64,000 bases of DNA, taken from positions 558,001 to 622,000 of the forward strand of contig NZ_JABFDH010000001.1 in assembly GCF_013403975.1 (NCBI RefSeq), in the 5' to 3' direction. Shown piece after piece: positions 43,879 to 52,484 of this stretch. This DNA comes from Winogradskyella ursingii (lineage in GTDB: Bacteria; Bacteroidota; Bacteroidia; Flavobacteriales; Flavobacteriaceae). The position numbers and the translations under genes are program-made. Numbering within the stretch: the stretch's first letter is position 1; each line of letters starts with the position of its first letter. The notes beneath the pieces were generated by a model. The model saw only the letters and a list, made by a program, of their open reading frames with translations. It made no database searches and was not told the origin of the DNA.

Positions 43879-44619
43879 ATGGAACATATAGAATTATTTT
43901 TTAAATCGGTATTTGTAGATAACATGGTGTTCGCTTACTTTTTGGGTATGTGTTCTTACTTGGCTGTATCTAAAAAAGTATCAACGGCTGTAGGTTTAGG
44001 TGCTGCAGTAATTTTCGTTTTAGCGATTACAGTGCCATTAAACTGGTTATTAGATCAATATTTACTGCAAGAAGGAGCATTGACTTGGTTGGGTGAGGAA
44101 TATGCAGATTACGATTTGAGTTTCCTTTCATTTATCATGTTTATTGCAACTATTGCGACTATGGTACAATTGGTAGAAATTATAGTTGAAAAATTCTCAC
44201 CAGCATTGTATAATTCATTAGGTATCTTTTTACCATTGATTGCTGTAAACTGTGCAATTTTAGGTGGTTCATTATTTATGCAATCTCGTGAAATTGAAAC
44301 TTTAGGCTTAGCATTAAATTACGGAATTGCATCGGGAATTGGTTGGTTCTTAGCAATTGTTGCCATTGCAGCCATTAGAGAGAAGATAAGATATTCCAAC
44401 GTGCCAGCACCCTTAAGAGGCTTAGGTATAACTTTTATCATTACAGGGTTAATGGCGATTGGCTTTATGAGTTTTGGAGGTATGTTAACAGGTGGCGAAG
44501 ATGAAGCTACTGAAGAGAGCAGAGAAGATACAGTTGGGATGGTTATTGAAACACCAGCTTTAGAAAAAAATACAGAAACCGATCTTAGTATAGAAAACAC
44601 TCAAGATTCTAACAAATAA
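43879..44619 (+). CDS. nqrE: Na+-translocating NADH:quinone reductase subunit E
   Basis: 246 aa, six TM segments, homologous to RnfA. Seen: [20 protein letters not shown] (Cys for the NqrD/E iron-sulfur cluster, about 12-31), [30 protein letters not shown] [15 protein letters not shown] with the second Cys, and [23 protein letters not shown]. The family usually ends soon after this at about 200 residues; here a further 40-residue acidic Glu/Asp/Thr-rich tail follows. The 10-base gap to nqrF keeps it in the operon. Confidence 0.96.
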   Translation: MEHIELFFKSVFVDNMVFAYFLGMCSYLAVSKKVSTAVGLGAAVIFVLAITVPLNWLLDQYLLQEGALTWLGEEYADYDLSFLSFIMFIATIATMVQLVEIIVEKFSPALYNSLGIFLPLIAVNCAILGGSLFMQSREIETLGLALNYGIASGIGWFLAIVAIAAIREKIRYSNVPAPLRGLGITFIITGLMAIGFMSFGGMLTGGEDEATEESREDTVGMVIETPALEKNTETDLSIENTQDSNK

Positions 44620-44629
44620 TTACGTAATT

Positions 44630-45937
44630 ATGATATTAGCGGCAAGTACTATAGGAACAGTTATCGCAACAGTGGTAGCATTTTTGGTGGTTACCTTATT
44701 GTTAGTGAGCCTACTTTTGGTTGTAAAACAAAAACTATCACCATCTGGTCCTGTAAAAATTACTATTAATGGCGAACGCGAAATAGAAGTAGCTTCTGGA
44801 GGGACATTACTAAACACTTTGGGAAGCAATAAAGTCTTCTTACCATCGGCTTGCGGTGGAGGTGGAACTTGTATTCAGTGTGAATGCCACGTGCTTTCAG
44901 GTGGAGGTGAAGCTTTACCGACTGAGACACCTCATTTTAGTAGAAAAGAATTAAAGGAAGGCGCACGTTTATCTTGTCAGGTAAAAGTGAAGCAGGATAT
45001 GGAAATTACCATTCCTGAAGAAGTTTTCGGAATTAAAAAATGGGAGGCGACTGTAGTTAGAAACTATAATGTAGCTTCCTTTATTAAGGAATTCGTTGTA
45101 GAAATACCTGAAGATATGGGTTACAAAGCTGGTGGTTATATTCAGATTGAAATTCCTCCATGCGAAATTAAATATGAAGATATTGATATAACAGCACATC
45201 CAGAAGAGCACGAAACACCAGATAAGTTTCAAGCAGAATGGGATAAATTCAATCTATGGCCTTTGGTAATGAAAAATACCGAAACAGTAGAAAGAGCATA
45301 CTCTATGGCTTCCTACCCAGCTGAGGGCCGTGAAATTATGTTGAATGTTCGTATTGCAACTCCGCCATGGGATAGAAACAAAAATGGATGGATGGATGTA
45401 AATCCAGGTGTAGCATCATCATATATTTTCGCTCAAAAAGAAGGAGATAAAGTAACCATTTCTGGACCTTATGGAGAATTCTTTATAAACGAATCTGAAA
45501 GTGAAATGCTTTATGTAGGTGGTGGTGCTGGTATGGCTCCAATGCGTTCGCATTTATATCACTTATTCAAAACGTTGAAAACAGGAAGAAAAGTAACGTA
45601 TTGGTATGGTGGACGTTCTAAACGAGAATTGTTCTACATCGACCACTTTAGAGAACTTGAACAAGAATTTCCAAACTTTAAATTCTATATGGCACTTTCT
45701 GAACCATTGGAAGAAGACAATTGGAAAGTTAAAAATAGCATTGATGATGAAGGTGATGGTTTTGTCGGGTTTATCCATAACTGTGTAATTGATAACTACC
45801 TTAATCATCATGAAGCACCAGAAGATATTGAATTATACTTCTGTGGCCCACCATTAATGAACCAAGCGGTACAGAAAATGGGTGAGGATTTTGGAATCCC
45901 AGATGAACACATTAGATTTGATGACTTTGGTGGATAG
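44630..45937 (+). CDS. nqrF: Na+-translocating NADH:quinone reductase subunit F
   Basis: 435 aa, the NADH-oxidising subunit. One N-terminal TM (about 5-28), a 2Fe-2S ferredoxin domain ([14 protein letters not shown] with a last Cys in LSCQVKV, about 78-125), an FAD domain (RAYSMASYP, about 223) and an NAD domain ([13 protein letters not shown], about 300; [12 protein letters not shown] near the end). All cofactor motifs are intact. Last gene of the operon; a hairpin and then a terminator follow. Confidence 0.97.
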   Translation: MILAASTIGTVIATVVAFLVVTLLLVSLLLVVKQKLSPSGPVKITINGEREIEVASGGTLLNTLGSNKVFLPSACGGGGTCIQCECHVLSGGGEALPTETPHFSRKELKEGARLSCQVKVKQDMEITIPEEVFGIKKWEATVVRNYNVASFIKEFVVEIPEDMGYKAGGYIQIEIPPCEIKYEDIDITAHPEEHETPDKFQAEWDKFNLWPLVMKNTETVERAYSMASYPAEGREIMLNVRIATPPWDRNKNGWMDVNPGVASSYIFAQKEGDKVTISGPYGEFFINESESEMLYVGGGAGMAPMRSHLYHLFKTLKTGRKVTYWYGGRSKRELFYIDHFRELEQEFPNFKFYMALSEPLEEDNWKVKNSIDDEGDGFVGFIHNCVIDNYLNHHEAPEDIELYFCGPPLMNQAVQKMGEDFGIPDEHIRFDDFGG

Positions 45938-45953
45938 AATTCCATTGAAACAG

Positions 45954-45969
45954 TCCCGAAACTTCGGGA
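45954..45969. repeat. Palindromic hairpin after nqrF
   Basis: TCCCGAA-AC-TTCGGGA, perfect 7-bp arms, 17 bases after the nqrF stop. No T run, so not a terminator itself. Its CCCGA/TCGGG core is shared with the hairpin at 35108-35127. Confidence 0.5.
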
Positions 45970-45995
45970 TCATAATCGAGAATCAAAGACCATAA

Positions 45996-46028
45996 AAAAA
46001 GCCAGCATCTTAAAAGTGCTGGCTTTTT
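45996..46028. terminator. Bidirectional terminator between nqrF and the response regulator
   Basis: AGCCAGCA (46000-46007) pairs with TGCTGGCT (46017-46024), extended by A tract before and T tract after, so T runs occur on both strands. Serves the nqr operon and the minus-strand kinase/regulator pair. Confidence 0.85.
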
Positions 46029-46051
46029 AAATTCATTAAAATTAAAAATAT

Positions 46052-46453
46052 TTATACCTCAGTAATCCCTTCGGAAATACGCTTCAATTTTTCTATTGAA
46101 ATGGGTTTCACAATATAATTTGAAACGTTTTGATATTGCTTCACACGTTCTTTATCTGCTGGGTCGATAGAAGAACTTACTATGAAAATGGTTATTTCTT
46201 TAGAAGATTCGATTTTTATAAATTCGTCCAAAAACTGCCATCCATCCATGATGGGCATGTTGATGTCAAGAAGAATAACATCTGGGATATTTTCACCAGA
46301 AATTATAATAGGTTTTAAGTTGTCTATGGCCTCTTGTCCATTCTTGTAAATCATAAAAGACTCACAAAAATCTGAAAGTTCCATCATGCGCTTTGCTCCA
46401 AATACAAATATTGGATCATCATCAATAATGCAGGCTATGTCAATTTGTTTCAT
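46052..46453 (-). CDS. Single-domain response regulator (CheY-like receiver)
   Basis: 133 aa, receiver domain only. Seen: acidic triad D11-D13 (IIDDDP), phosphoacceptor D63 in LLDINMPIMDGW, the switch Ser at about 93 in IFIVSSS, and K116 in YIVKPIS. No output domain, so it must act by protein-protein contact or phosphotransfer. Its start overlaps the end of the histidine kinase gene by 14 bases, showing translational coupling and making that kinase the likely partner. Confidence 0.93.
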   Translation of the reverse strand: MKQIDIACIIDDDPIFVFGAKRMMELSDFCESFMIYKNGQEAIDNLKPIIISGENIPDVILLDINMPIMDGWQFLDEFIKIESSKEITIFIVSSSIDPADKERVKQYQNVSNYIVKPISIEKLKRISEGITEV

Positions 46454-47942
46454 GTTTTCTTAGGTGTATATAGAAGGTTGTACCTTTATTTACTTCGCTA
46501 TTTACTTCAATCTTACCGCCAATGGCTTCGATTTGATTTTTTGTTATAAAAAGACCTAAGCCTCTTGAATCTTCATGATTATGAAATGTTTTATACATTC
46601 CAAATAATTTGTCGCCGTGTTTGCTTAAATCGATTCCTTGCCCATTATCTATTATCTCTAAAACTATATACTCTCCTTTTTCATAAGCACGCAATAAGAT
46701 AACCGCATTTTCATGTTGTCTTTTGTATTTTATTGAATTGGTCAAAAAATTCAATAGTATGCTGTCAATATATGCAGGTATACCTGAAATGTTTATTTTA
46801 GGATCAACATCAACTGAGACTTTAGATTGTGTTTGTAAAATCTGGGCGGCAATTGAAGAAAGTACATTATCAATGCTTTTAGAAAGATTTACGTTTTCGA
46901 CATTTATATTTCTTTTGGTATTCATCACCGCAACATCGTTAAGATTGCTAACAGTATCACCAAGATGGTTCACAGCGTCTTCTATTAAAGGGAAAATTGA
47001 ATTTTTAGTTGTTTCTGGCACATCCATTTTCATAATATCGAGTAGCATATCCAAATTACTATAATGCGATCTGAGATTATGGGAAACAATATGTGCAAAA
47101 TTCAATAAACGCTTGTTTTGGTTTTCAGTTGTAGCAAGTAGTTGTGCTACTTTACTACTACTTTTCTTTATTTGGGTCAAATCATTTATTTGTGCTACAA
47201 AGTGGAGCGGTGTGCCGTTTTTGTCCTTTACAATTGAAGTAGACAATAAGGCCCAAATAACGTTTCCATTTTTATGTAGGTAGCGCTTTTCGGTTTCAAA
47301 ATAATTGATTTTGCCGTTAACCATGTTCATCATGGCTTTATATCCAACTCTAAGATCATCTGGATGAGTGATATCCATAAAACTAAGCTGTTTAAGCTCT
47401 TCTTTAGTATATCCAAAAGTCTTACAAAGACTTTTGTTTACGTTCAACCAACTGCCATTGAGATCTACAATAGCCATCCCTACCAAGGCGTTGTCAAATG
47501 TACGCCTAAGTTGGTCTTCTTTATATGCAAGTTCTCTTGCATTTTTTGTTTTTTCATCAATATCCTGAAACAATCCTTGCACCTTAATACATTTACCATT
47601 TTCTATAACAGGTATTCCAATGGCTCTAACCCATTTATCTTTACCATTTGCTGTAACTATTTGAAGTTCTGCATCATATTTTTCTAGTTTCTCTAGACAT
47701 ATAGTAAAAAGTTCAGTAATCCTGTTTCTGCTATAGCCTTGCTTGTAAAAAGAAATACCCGTTTCTACGTTGGGTATATAATCTAACGGCACTTCATGAA
47801 TTCTTTTGGTTTCATCACTCCAGTAGAGTGAATTAGATTCGATATCAAATTCCCAAGTTCCAATTGAGGCAGCTTTTTGAATAAAATCCAATAAGGAAAT
47901 ATCACAGCTATGAGATAATATTTGTTTTGTTAGGGAGGACAT
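46440..47942 (-). CDS. Two-PAS histidine kinase
   Basis: 500 aa, no TM segments, cytosolic. First PAS about 15-135 (IGTWEFDIESNSLYWSDET, PAC region), second PAS about 150-260 (NALVGMAIVDLNGSWLNVN; ETEKRYLHKNGNVIWALLST, split), a histidine helix with VSHNLRSH (about 288), and HATPase (N box SILLNFLTNSIKYKR, G1 DNGQGIDL, G2 SRGLGLFIT, GTTFYIHL). In the H box the canonical Pro is His, as in the paralogue at 16391-17506. Followed, overlapping by 14 bases, by a single-domain response regulator. Signal unknown. Confidence 0.92.
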   Translation of the reverse strand: MSSLTKQILSHSCDISLLDFIQKAASIGTWEFDIESNSLYWSDETKRIHEVPLDYIPNVETGISFYKQGYSRNRITELFTICLEKLEKYDAELQIVTANGKDKWVRAIGIPVIENGKCIKVQGLFQDIDEKTKNARELAYKEDQLRRTFDNALVGMAIVDLNGSWLNVNKSLCKTFGYTKEELKQLSFMDITHPDDLRVGYKAMMNMVNGKINYFETEKRYLHKNGNVIWALLSTSIVKDKNGTPLHFVAQINDLTQIKKSSSKVAQLLATTENQNKRLLNFAHIVSHNLRSHYSNLDMLLDIMKMDVPETTKNSIFPLIEDAVNHLGDTVSNLNDVAVMNTKRNINVENVNLSKSIDNVLSSIAAQILQTQSKVSVDVDPKINISGIPAYIDSILLNFLTNSIKYKRQHENAVILLRAYEKGEYIVLEIIDNGQGIDLSKHGDKLFGMYKTFHNHEDSRGLGLFITKNQIEAIGGKIEVNSEVNKGTTFYIHLRKHETN

Positions 47943-48053
47943 AAAATAGTAGGTAGCTAATGTTCAGGCTTCAATATAGATTTATTTTTTGAATTTAACA
48001 CAATTACATGTAGATAATTACGGTAAAAAGTAATTATAAGTACGATTATTCTT

Positions 48054-48518
48054 TCAAATATATATTTTTTCTTTGAATTTTCGGGATTTTTGGTTTGATA
48101 TAGAATTTTGAATAGTGTCTATAGCCATGACATTTTCTATATTATCCAAACGGCAAAGTACAGCTATAACTTCGCTCAATCCGTTGAATAATATATCATT
48201 ATCCTTAAAATTTTTCGGTTTCTGTAAACGATTGTTTTTGATGAATTTGTAACCACATCCTTTTAAAAAAGCAGTTTCAACCTGTAACAGTTCCATTGGC
48301 GAATACCCGTTAAATCTTCGTCCTAATTTTTGATTTAGCATACCAATATAGCTCAGTCGCGTCGTGCCATGTTTTTCAGAAAGATATTCCCATTGGCTTA
48401 TATTATCTAAAATATTGCCCACTGCGCAGTGTTTACAATCTTCAGGATTTAAAGTGTTATTATGAAATGCTGAATATAATTTTTGTACGGCAAGGTTAAA
48501 TCGCTTTGAAGTGATCAT
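48054..48518 (-). CDS. Uncharacterised protein with a CxxC motif
   Basis: 154 aa, soluble, no signal peptide. N-terminal helix RFNLAVQKLYSAFHNNTL, then DCKHCAVGNIL with a CxxC pair (C27/C30 approximately), then GRRFNGYSPMELLQVETAFLKGCGYKF, split here, with a third Cys. The pattern looks conserved and designed for metal or redox binding, and I believe similar small proteins occur across Flavobacteriaceae, but no function is known to me. The last 40 residues are Lys/Asn-rich and probably disordered. Stand-alone gene between the kinase and an amidohydrolase. Confidence 0.7.
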   Translation of the reverse strand: MITSKRFNLAVQKLYSAFHNNTLNPEDCKHCAVGNILDNISQWEYLSEKHGTTRLSYIGMLNQKLGRRFNGYSPMELLQVETAFLKGCGYKFIKNNRLQKPKNFKDNDILFNGLSEVIAVLCRLDNIENVMAIDTIQNSISNQKSRKFKEKIYI

Positions 48519-48599
48519 GTTGTTTGTTTTACTTGTATTAAGATACGAAAACCTTATGTTATTTTCAAAATGCTACATTATTTACGTTAAAACTAAATT

Positions 48600-50015
48600 T
48601 TAATTGAATCCAACTTGCCCTTTTACCGATTCAAATAATTGCTTTGAATCAAACCCAATTCCATCTTTAAAAACGGTTTCTAATTTTCTGATGTTTTTAA
48701 TATCTGTTGATATGTCACCATCAATCAATAACAAGTCTGCAGTCTTTCCAATTTCAACAGTGCCCAATTCATTATCGACACCCAAAAATTTTGCCCCATT
48801 CAGTGTACAGATTTTAATAGCTTCTTCAACTGAAAAACCTGCTTCGACTAAGATTTCTACAGTACGTTGATTCGCATATCCTGCTACGGTACGACCAGCA
48901 CCAGTAGGATCTGTACCAGCGACTAAAAAACCACCTTTATCGTGAAAGCGCTTCACCCATTTTAGATTTTTATTAAACATTGCTAAGCTAGCACTATCCT
49001 TTCCTTGTGCTCTTTCATAGGAAGTTTTAAGCCTTTCCTGTATTTGAGGAGCTAAGGCGTCAAACCCTCCGCCAGGAACTATTTCACGATCGGTATAAGG
49101 TTCAAAAACGTTAGGTGTGGTGGTAATTACGGTATTGTTTTTTATGAGTAAATCTATTAAATTGTTAATTTCTACACCATCTTCATCTTCTGCTCGCAAT
49201 CCCGTTCTTGCAGCAAAAGGATCACAAAATTCGTCTTGTTTGTCTTTTGCAAAATCACTTGCAGCCATAAAGCCATGCTCCAGGTTGTCAATGCCAATAT
49301 TGGATGCGTCTTCATATGTTAGTGAGCATAGATGACCAGTAACTTTTAATCCACGTTTGTGCGCTTCTTCAACACAAATTTTTAAATCTTCTTTAGTGAT
49401 GTTGTTATATACCTTGAATGACGTTACACCTTTGTCTGCCCAATAATTTACAATTTTGGAAACTTCGTCCGTATTGCCAATAAACCCAAGCTCTGGCACT
49501 TTAGGACCTTCACGCTCTATAAATGGACCTGTAACGTGCATTTTCGGTCCTGTCATTTTACCTTCGTTTATCCATTTTTTTACGTTAAGATCTGTTTGCG
49601 GTTGTATACTTCCACCGGTTCGCATTGAAGTGACACCACCAGCAAGATACAAACGAGGAAAAGTAAATGTCATTTGACCGACGCTAAACCAGTTTTCAAA
49701 AGGTTTGGTGTAAAACAGGTGTTCGTGCAACATTACAAGACCTGGAATTACGGTTTTTCCTTCACCATCTATTTGTGTGATATTATTTGGGATTGAAGTT
49801 TCATCAGAATTTCCTAAAGCTGTTATTTTACCATCCGTAACAACAATTGTTTGCGAAGTTTTTATGGTACTGCCAGTGCCATCAATAAGTTTTACGTTTG
49901 TTATGGCGAAACTATTGGTATCCACAGTTATAAATCGTTGTACTTGTTGTGAGAACTCTTGTGCTTCAAACTGAATTGAAATCAAGAATACGATTATAAA
50001 TAGTTTCAGTTTCAT
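48600..50015 (-). CDS. Secreted/periplasmic amidohydrolase
   Basis: 471 aa from the ATG at 50015 (MKLKLFIIVFLISIQFEAQ signal peptide); an upstream ATG at 50045 only adds ten residues before it. Metal-dependent amidohydrolase fold: composite beta-sandwich around 35-75 (LIDGTGSTIKTSQTIVV), GKTVIPGLVMLHEHLF with the HxH pair (about 97-105), a VTGHLCS and NLEHGFMA pair of metal His, and the catalytic Asp in AGTDPTGAG, then the C-terminal IGKTADLLLIDG. Belongs to the imidazolonepropionase/prolidase-like group; substrate unknown. Confidence 0.9.
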   Translation of the reverse strand: MKLKLFIIVFLISIQFEAQEFSQQVQRFITVDTNSFAITNVKLIDGTGSTIKTSQTIVVTDGKITALGNSDETSIPNNITQIDGEGKTVIPGLVMLHEHLFYTKPFENWFSVGQMTFTFPRLYLAGGVTSMRTGGSIQPQTDLNVKKWINEGKMTGPKMHVTGPFIEREGPKVPELGFIGNTDEVSKIVNYWADKGVTSFKVYNNITKEDLKICVEEAHKRGLKVTGHLCSLTYEDASNIGIDNLEHGFMAASDFAKDKQDEFCDPFAARTGLRAEDEDGVEINNLIDLLIKNNTVITTTPNVFEPYTDREIVPGGGFDALAPQIQERLKTSYERAQGKDSASLAMFNKNLKWVKRFHDKGGFLVAGTDPTGAGRTVAGYANQRTVEILVEAGFSVEEAIKICTLNGAKFLGVDNELGTVEIGKTADLLLIDGDISTDIKNIRKLETVFKDGIGFDSKQLFESVKGQVGFN

Positions 50016-50093
50016 AATAATTGAGATTTCTTTAAAATTACGCAATTTTATTTCTCGAATAACAATGTCTATTTGTTTTACGTTTAAGTATTT

Positions 50094-50201
50094 ATGAAAA
50101 AAGGAATACTTGCGTTCGTACTATTATCAGCAATTCTGCTTTTAGCATTTCAACTCAGGTTGATTAAAAGTAAGGAAGCTCAACAATTCATTGAAGAATA
50201 A
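50094..50201 (+). CDS. Possible 35-residue single-span membrane protein
   Basis: ATG at 50094, stop at 50199-50201. The product starts MKKGILAFVLLSAILLLAFQ, a Lys-Lys-led hydrophobic helix, then a charged tail RLIKSKEAQQFIEE. Reads like a small inner-membrane protein. A near-consensus TCTATTTG box lies about 20 bases upstream (50068-50075). Evidence is composition only; conservation in relatives would decide. Divergent from the amidohydrolase, 58 bases before the next plus-strand gene. Confidence 0.4.
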   Translation: MKKGILAFVLLSAILLLAFQLRLIKSKEAQQFIEE

Positions 50202-50259
50202 ACATTACTGAAGCAGAAATGCACTTTTTATTCAAAAAGCATTATTGTATTTTTGTTTT

Positions 50260-50637
50260 ATGTCAAAACCTCTAACAGCTCAAGAGCTTCATAATTTAGC
50301 AATGAACCATGTAGGCAAAGATTTGGAGTCCCGTGGTTTTGAGTTTGTCGCCATTAATAGTAAGCTTAAACGTCATCCGCAATTTGTATGTATCGATAAG
50401 AATAGTCAGTATTTTTTTGTAGTTGTAAGAGCAGTTTTACTTCCTGAAAATCCTAATAATTATGATGTCGTTTGGATGGAAACATTTAAAAGACATGCTT
50501 ATGAAAAAGATGCAAAAGTACTTTATGCAGGAGTAGGTTTGGGGAATCCAAAAGGCGAAGATTTGCCAATATATCTAAATGAAGAATACCTCATTGAATA
50601 CAACGGCATCCAAATCATAGAAATGAATTTAAACTAA
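50260..50637 (+). CDS. Uncharacterised 125-residue protein linked to apbE
   Basis: 125 aa from the ATG at 50260 (MSKPLTAQELHNLAMN); a TTG at 50245 is in frame but lies on a TATTTTTG box. Soluble, no signal. The layout helix (about 6-25, ending DLESRGFEF), HPQFVCID, then strand YFFVVVRA resembles the core of restriction-like folds without the catalytic residues. Small proteins of this kind in Flavobacteria are, I believe, sometimes annotated as NQR subunit F, which is not justified: no iron-sulfur, FAD or NAD motif is present. Next to apbE (99-base gap), 4 kb from nqrF. Function unknown. Confidence 0.75.
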   Translation: MSKPLTAQELHNLAMNHVGKDLESRGFEFVAINSKLKRHPQFVCIDKNSQYFFVVVRAVLLPENPNNYDVVWMETFKRHAYEKDAKVLYAGVGLGNPKGEDLPIYLNEEYLIEYNGIQIIEMNLN

Positions 50638-50644
50638 CCTTTTG

Positions 50645-50711
50645 ATTTCTGCGCGTCACACCGATATTTCCTGGCCTGTGCTTGTCGAAGGGTCGAAGTG
50701 AAGACAGAAAT
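50645..50711. repeat. 67-bp intergenic repeat-like element before apbE
   Basis: Ends in inverted ATTTCTG (50645-50651) and CAGAAAT (50705-50711), and contains GCGTCACACCG near the left and GTCGAAGGGTCGAAGTG near the right, both more G/C-rich than the surroundings. Looks like a degenerate flavobacterial intergenic repeat of the TCGAAGTG class. Confidence 0.5.
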
Positions 50712-50736
50712 TTTATTGTATTTCATCAAATAAATC

Positions 50737-51717
50737 ATGAAGATCTTAATTTTTTTAGTTTCAATTTTAACAGTAATCTCTTGTTCTGAAAAAGCACCCG
50801 AAAACATTAAGCTTTCAGGTCCAGTGTTTGGTACAGGTTACAATATTCAATATTATGCTGAAGACGAAGTCAGCTATCAACAACAGATAGATAGTCTCTT
50901 TGAGGTTGTCAATAATTCTATGTCCACCTACATTGAAGATTCCGACATTTCAAAATTCAATAGAAACGAAACAATTGAAGTTGATTCGCATTTTAAAACT
51001 GTTTTCAATACTTCCAAAAAAATCTTCAAGGAAACCAAGGGGGTTTTTGATCCTACAATCGGAAATGTAGTTAACGCATGGGATTTTGGCCCAGACCGCA
51101 ACAAATTCCTTACCGATAGCGTGACCATTTCAAAATTGATGCAGGACGTAGGGTTTGATAAAATTATAATGCTCGAAGATCGATTTATAAGACCAGCGAA
51201 TGCTTATTTGGATTTTAATGCTATAGCCAAGGGTTATGGTATTGATGTCATTTCAGAATTCTTGCAATCCAAGGGCATCGATAATTATTTGGTTGATATC
51301 GGTGGCGATTTGAGAACTGGTGGTATTAATGTTGAAAAGCAAAAAGGCTGGACCGTTGGTATAGATGACCCAAATTTTGATGGTACTCAGACCTACTCAA
51401 AAGTCATTGTGTTGTCCAACAATGCGATGGCAACTTCTGGAACCTATAGAAAATTTAAAACTGATGAAGAAGGCAATAGATACGCACACATCATAAATAC
51501 CAAAACAGGCTATCCAACCAAAACCGAAGTTCTAAGTGTTTCAGTTATTGCGCCTAATTGTATGTTGGCCGATGGTTATGCAACCGCTTTTCAAGCCATG
51601 GGAATTGAGAGTGTAAAAGGTTTTTTAAAAACGCATTCTGAGCTAAAAGTCTATTTTATTTATGAAGATGAAAATGGGGAATTGAATAATTTAGGGCTAA
51701 ATGGTTTTCCTGAATGA
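50737..51717 (+). CDS. apbE: FAD:protein FMN transferase
   Basis: 326 aa periplasmic lipoprotein (signal ending TVISC, Cys at 16). ApbE hydrolyses FAD and attaches FMN to a Thr in target proteins. Seen: GPVFGTGYNIQYY, STYIEDSDISKFNR, KIFKETKGVFDPTIGNVVN, split here, DFNAIAKGYGIDVI, VDIGGDLRTGG, ATSGTYRKF, HIINTKTGYPT and the metal-binding DGYATAFQAMG. NqrB and NqrC, encoded at 41182-43142, are its expected substrates. Ends one base before the convergent methyltransferase gene. Confidence 0.96.
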   Translation: MKILIFLVSILTVISCSEKAPENIKLSGPVFGTGYNIQYYAEDEVSYQQQIDSLFEVVNNSMSTYIEDSDISKFNRNETIEVDSHFKTVFNTSKKIFKETKGVFDPTIGNVVNAWDFGPDRNKFLTDSVTISKLMQDVGFDKIIMLEDRFIRPANAYLDFNAIAKGYGIDVISEFLQSKGIDNYLVDIGGDLRTGGINVEKQKGWTVGIDDPNFDGTQTYSKVIVLSNNAMATSGTYRKFKTDEEGNRYAHIINTKTGYPTKTEVLSVSVIAPNCMLADGYATAFQAMGIESVKGFLKTHSELKVYFIYEDENGELNNLGLNGFPE

Positions 51718-51718
51718 T

Positions 51719-52483
51719 CTATTTGTAAACCACAGGAATAATTTCACCTTTCGCCAATCGATACTTGTCTACAGTTTCATCTGAAAGTTTAGAAGTATAA
51801 TCAACTTCTTCAACCTTAAAACCTACGGAACGAAGTTTATCAAAATAATCCTGGCCGTAAATTCTAACATGGTCGTATTGTCCAAAGATTTTGGTACGTT
51901 CTTTTTTGTCCGTTATTGAATCATCTTCAAAAGTGGAATCGCGATTTAAGTCTTGCGGAATCTGAAAAATCCCGTAACCACCTTTTCTCATGACTCGATA
52001 TAATTCTTGCATGGCTTTGGTATCATCCGGAATATGTTCTAACACATGGTTACATAGAATGATGTCAAAAGAATTGTCCTCAAAAGGTAAATTGCAAATA
52101 TCAGCCTTCACGTCTGCAATGGGTGAATTTAAATCTGTGGTGGTATAATCTAAATTTTCGAGATTTCTGAAGCGGTTTAAAAAACATTGTTCTGGAGCAA
52201 AATGAAGAAGTCTTTTGTTGGCTTTAAAAAAATCTGTTTCATTCTTTAGATATAGCCAAAGTAACCTGTGGCGTTCTAAGCTTAAAGTTGATGGTGATAA
52301 TATATTGTTGCGCTGCTTACCATAACCATATGGTAAAAATTTAATAAAACTTTTCCCATCAATTGGATCGGTATAGGTTTTTCCTTTGAGTAAGAATGCT
52401 AAAATAGGACGAATGGCATAGCTGAGCCTAATAAGTATAGGTCTTGGAATAAAATTTAAAAAAAGTCTGAACAGAGATTTCAT
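51719..52483 (-). CDS. SAM-dependent methyltransferase
   Basis: 254 aa class I methyltransferase. SAM domain in the middle: LLHFAPEQCFLNRFR, DYTTTDLNSPIADVKADICN split here (acidic loop), LPFEDNSFDIILCNHVLEHI and MRKGGYGIFQIP. The N-terminal 60 residues contain a hydrophobic patch (PILIRLSYAIRPILAFLL) that could touch the membrane. Substrate unknown; Methyltransf_11 type. Begins one base after the map stop codon on the same strand, so it is the second gene of a map operon. Confidence 0.9.
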   Translation of the reverse strand: MKSLFRLFLNFIPRPILIRLSYAIRPILAFLLKGKTYTDPIDGKSFIKFLPYGYGKQRNNILSPSTLSLERHRLLWLYLKNETDFFKANKRLLHFAPEQCFLNRFRNLENLDYTTTDLNSPIADVKADICNLPFEDNSFDIILCNHVLEHIPDDTKAMQELYRVMRKGGYGIFQIPQDLNRDSTFEDDSITDKKERTKIFGQYDHVRIYGQDYFDKLRSVGFKVEEVDYTSKLSDETVDKYRLAKGEIIPVVYK

Positions 52484-52484
52484 T

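Noticed and set aside
50260..50637. Annotation of the 125-residue protein as NQR subunit F
   Set aside because: It lacks every NqrF cofactor motif, and a complete nqrF is present at 44630-45937.
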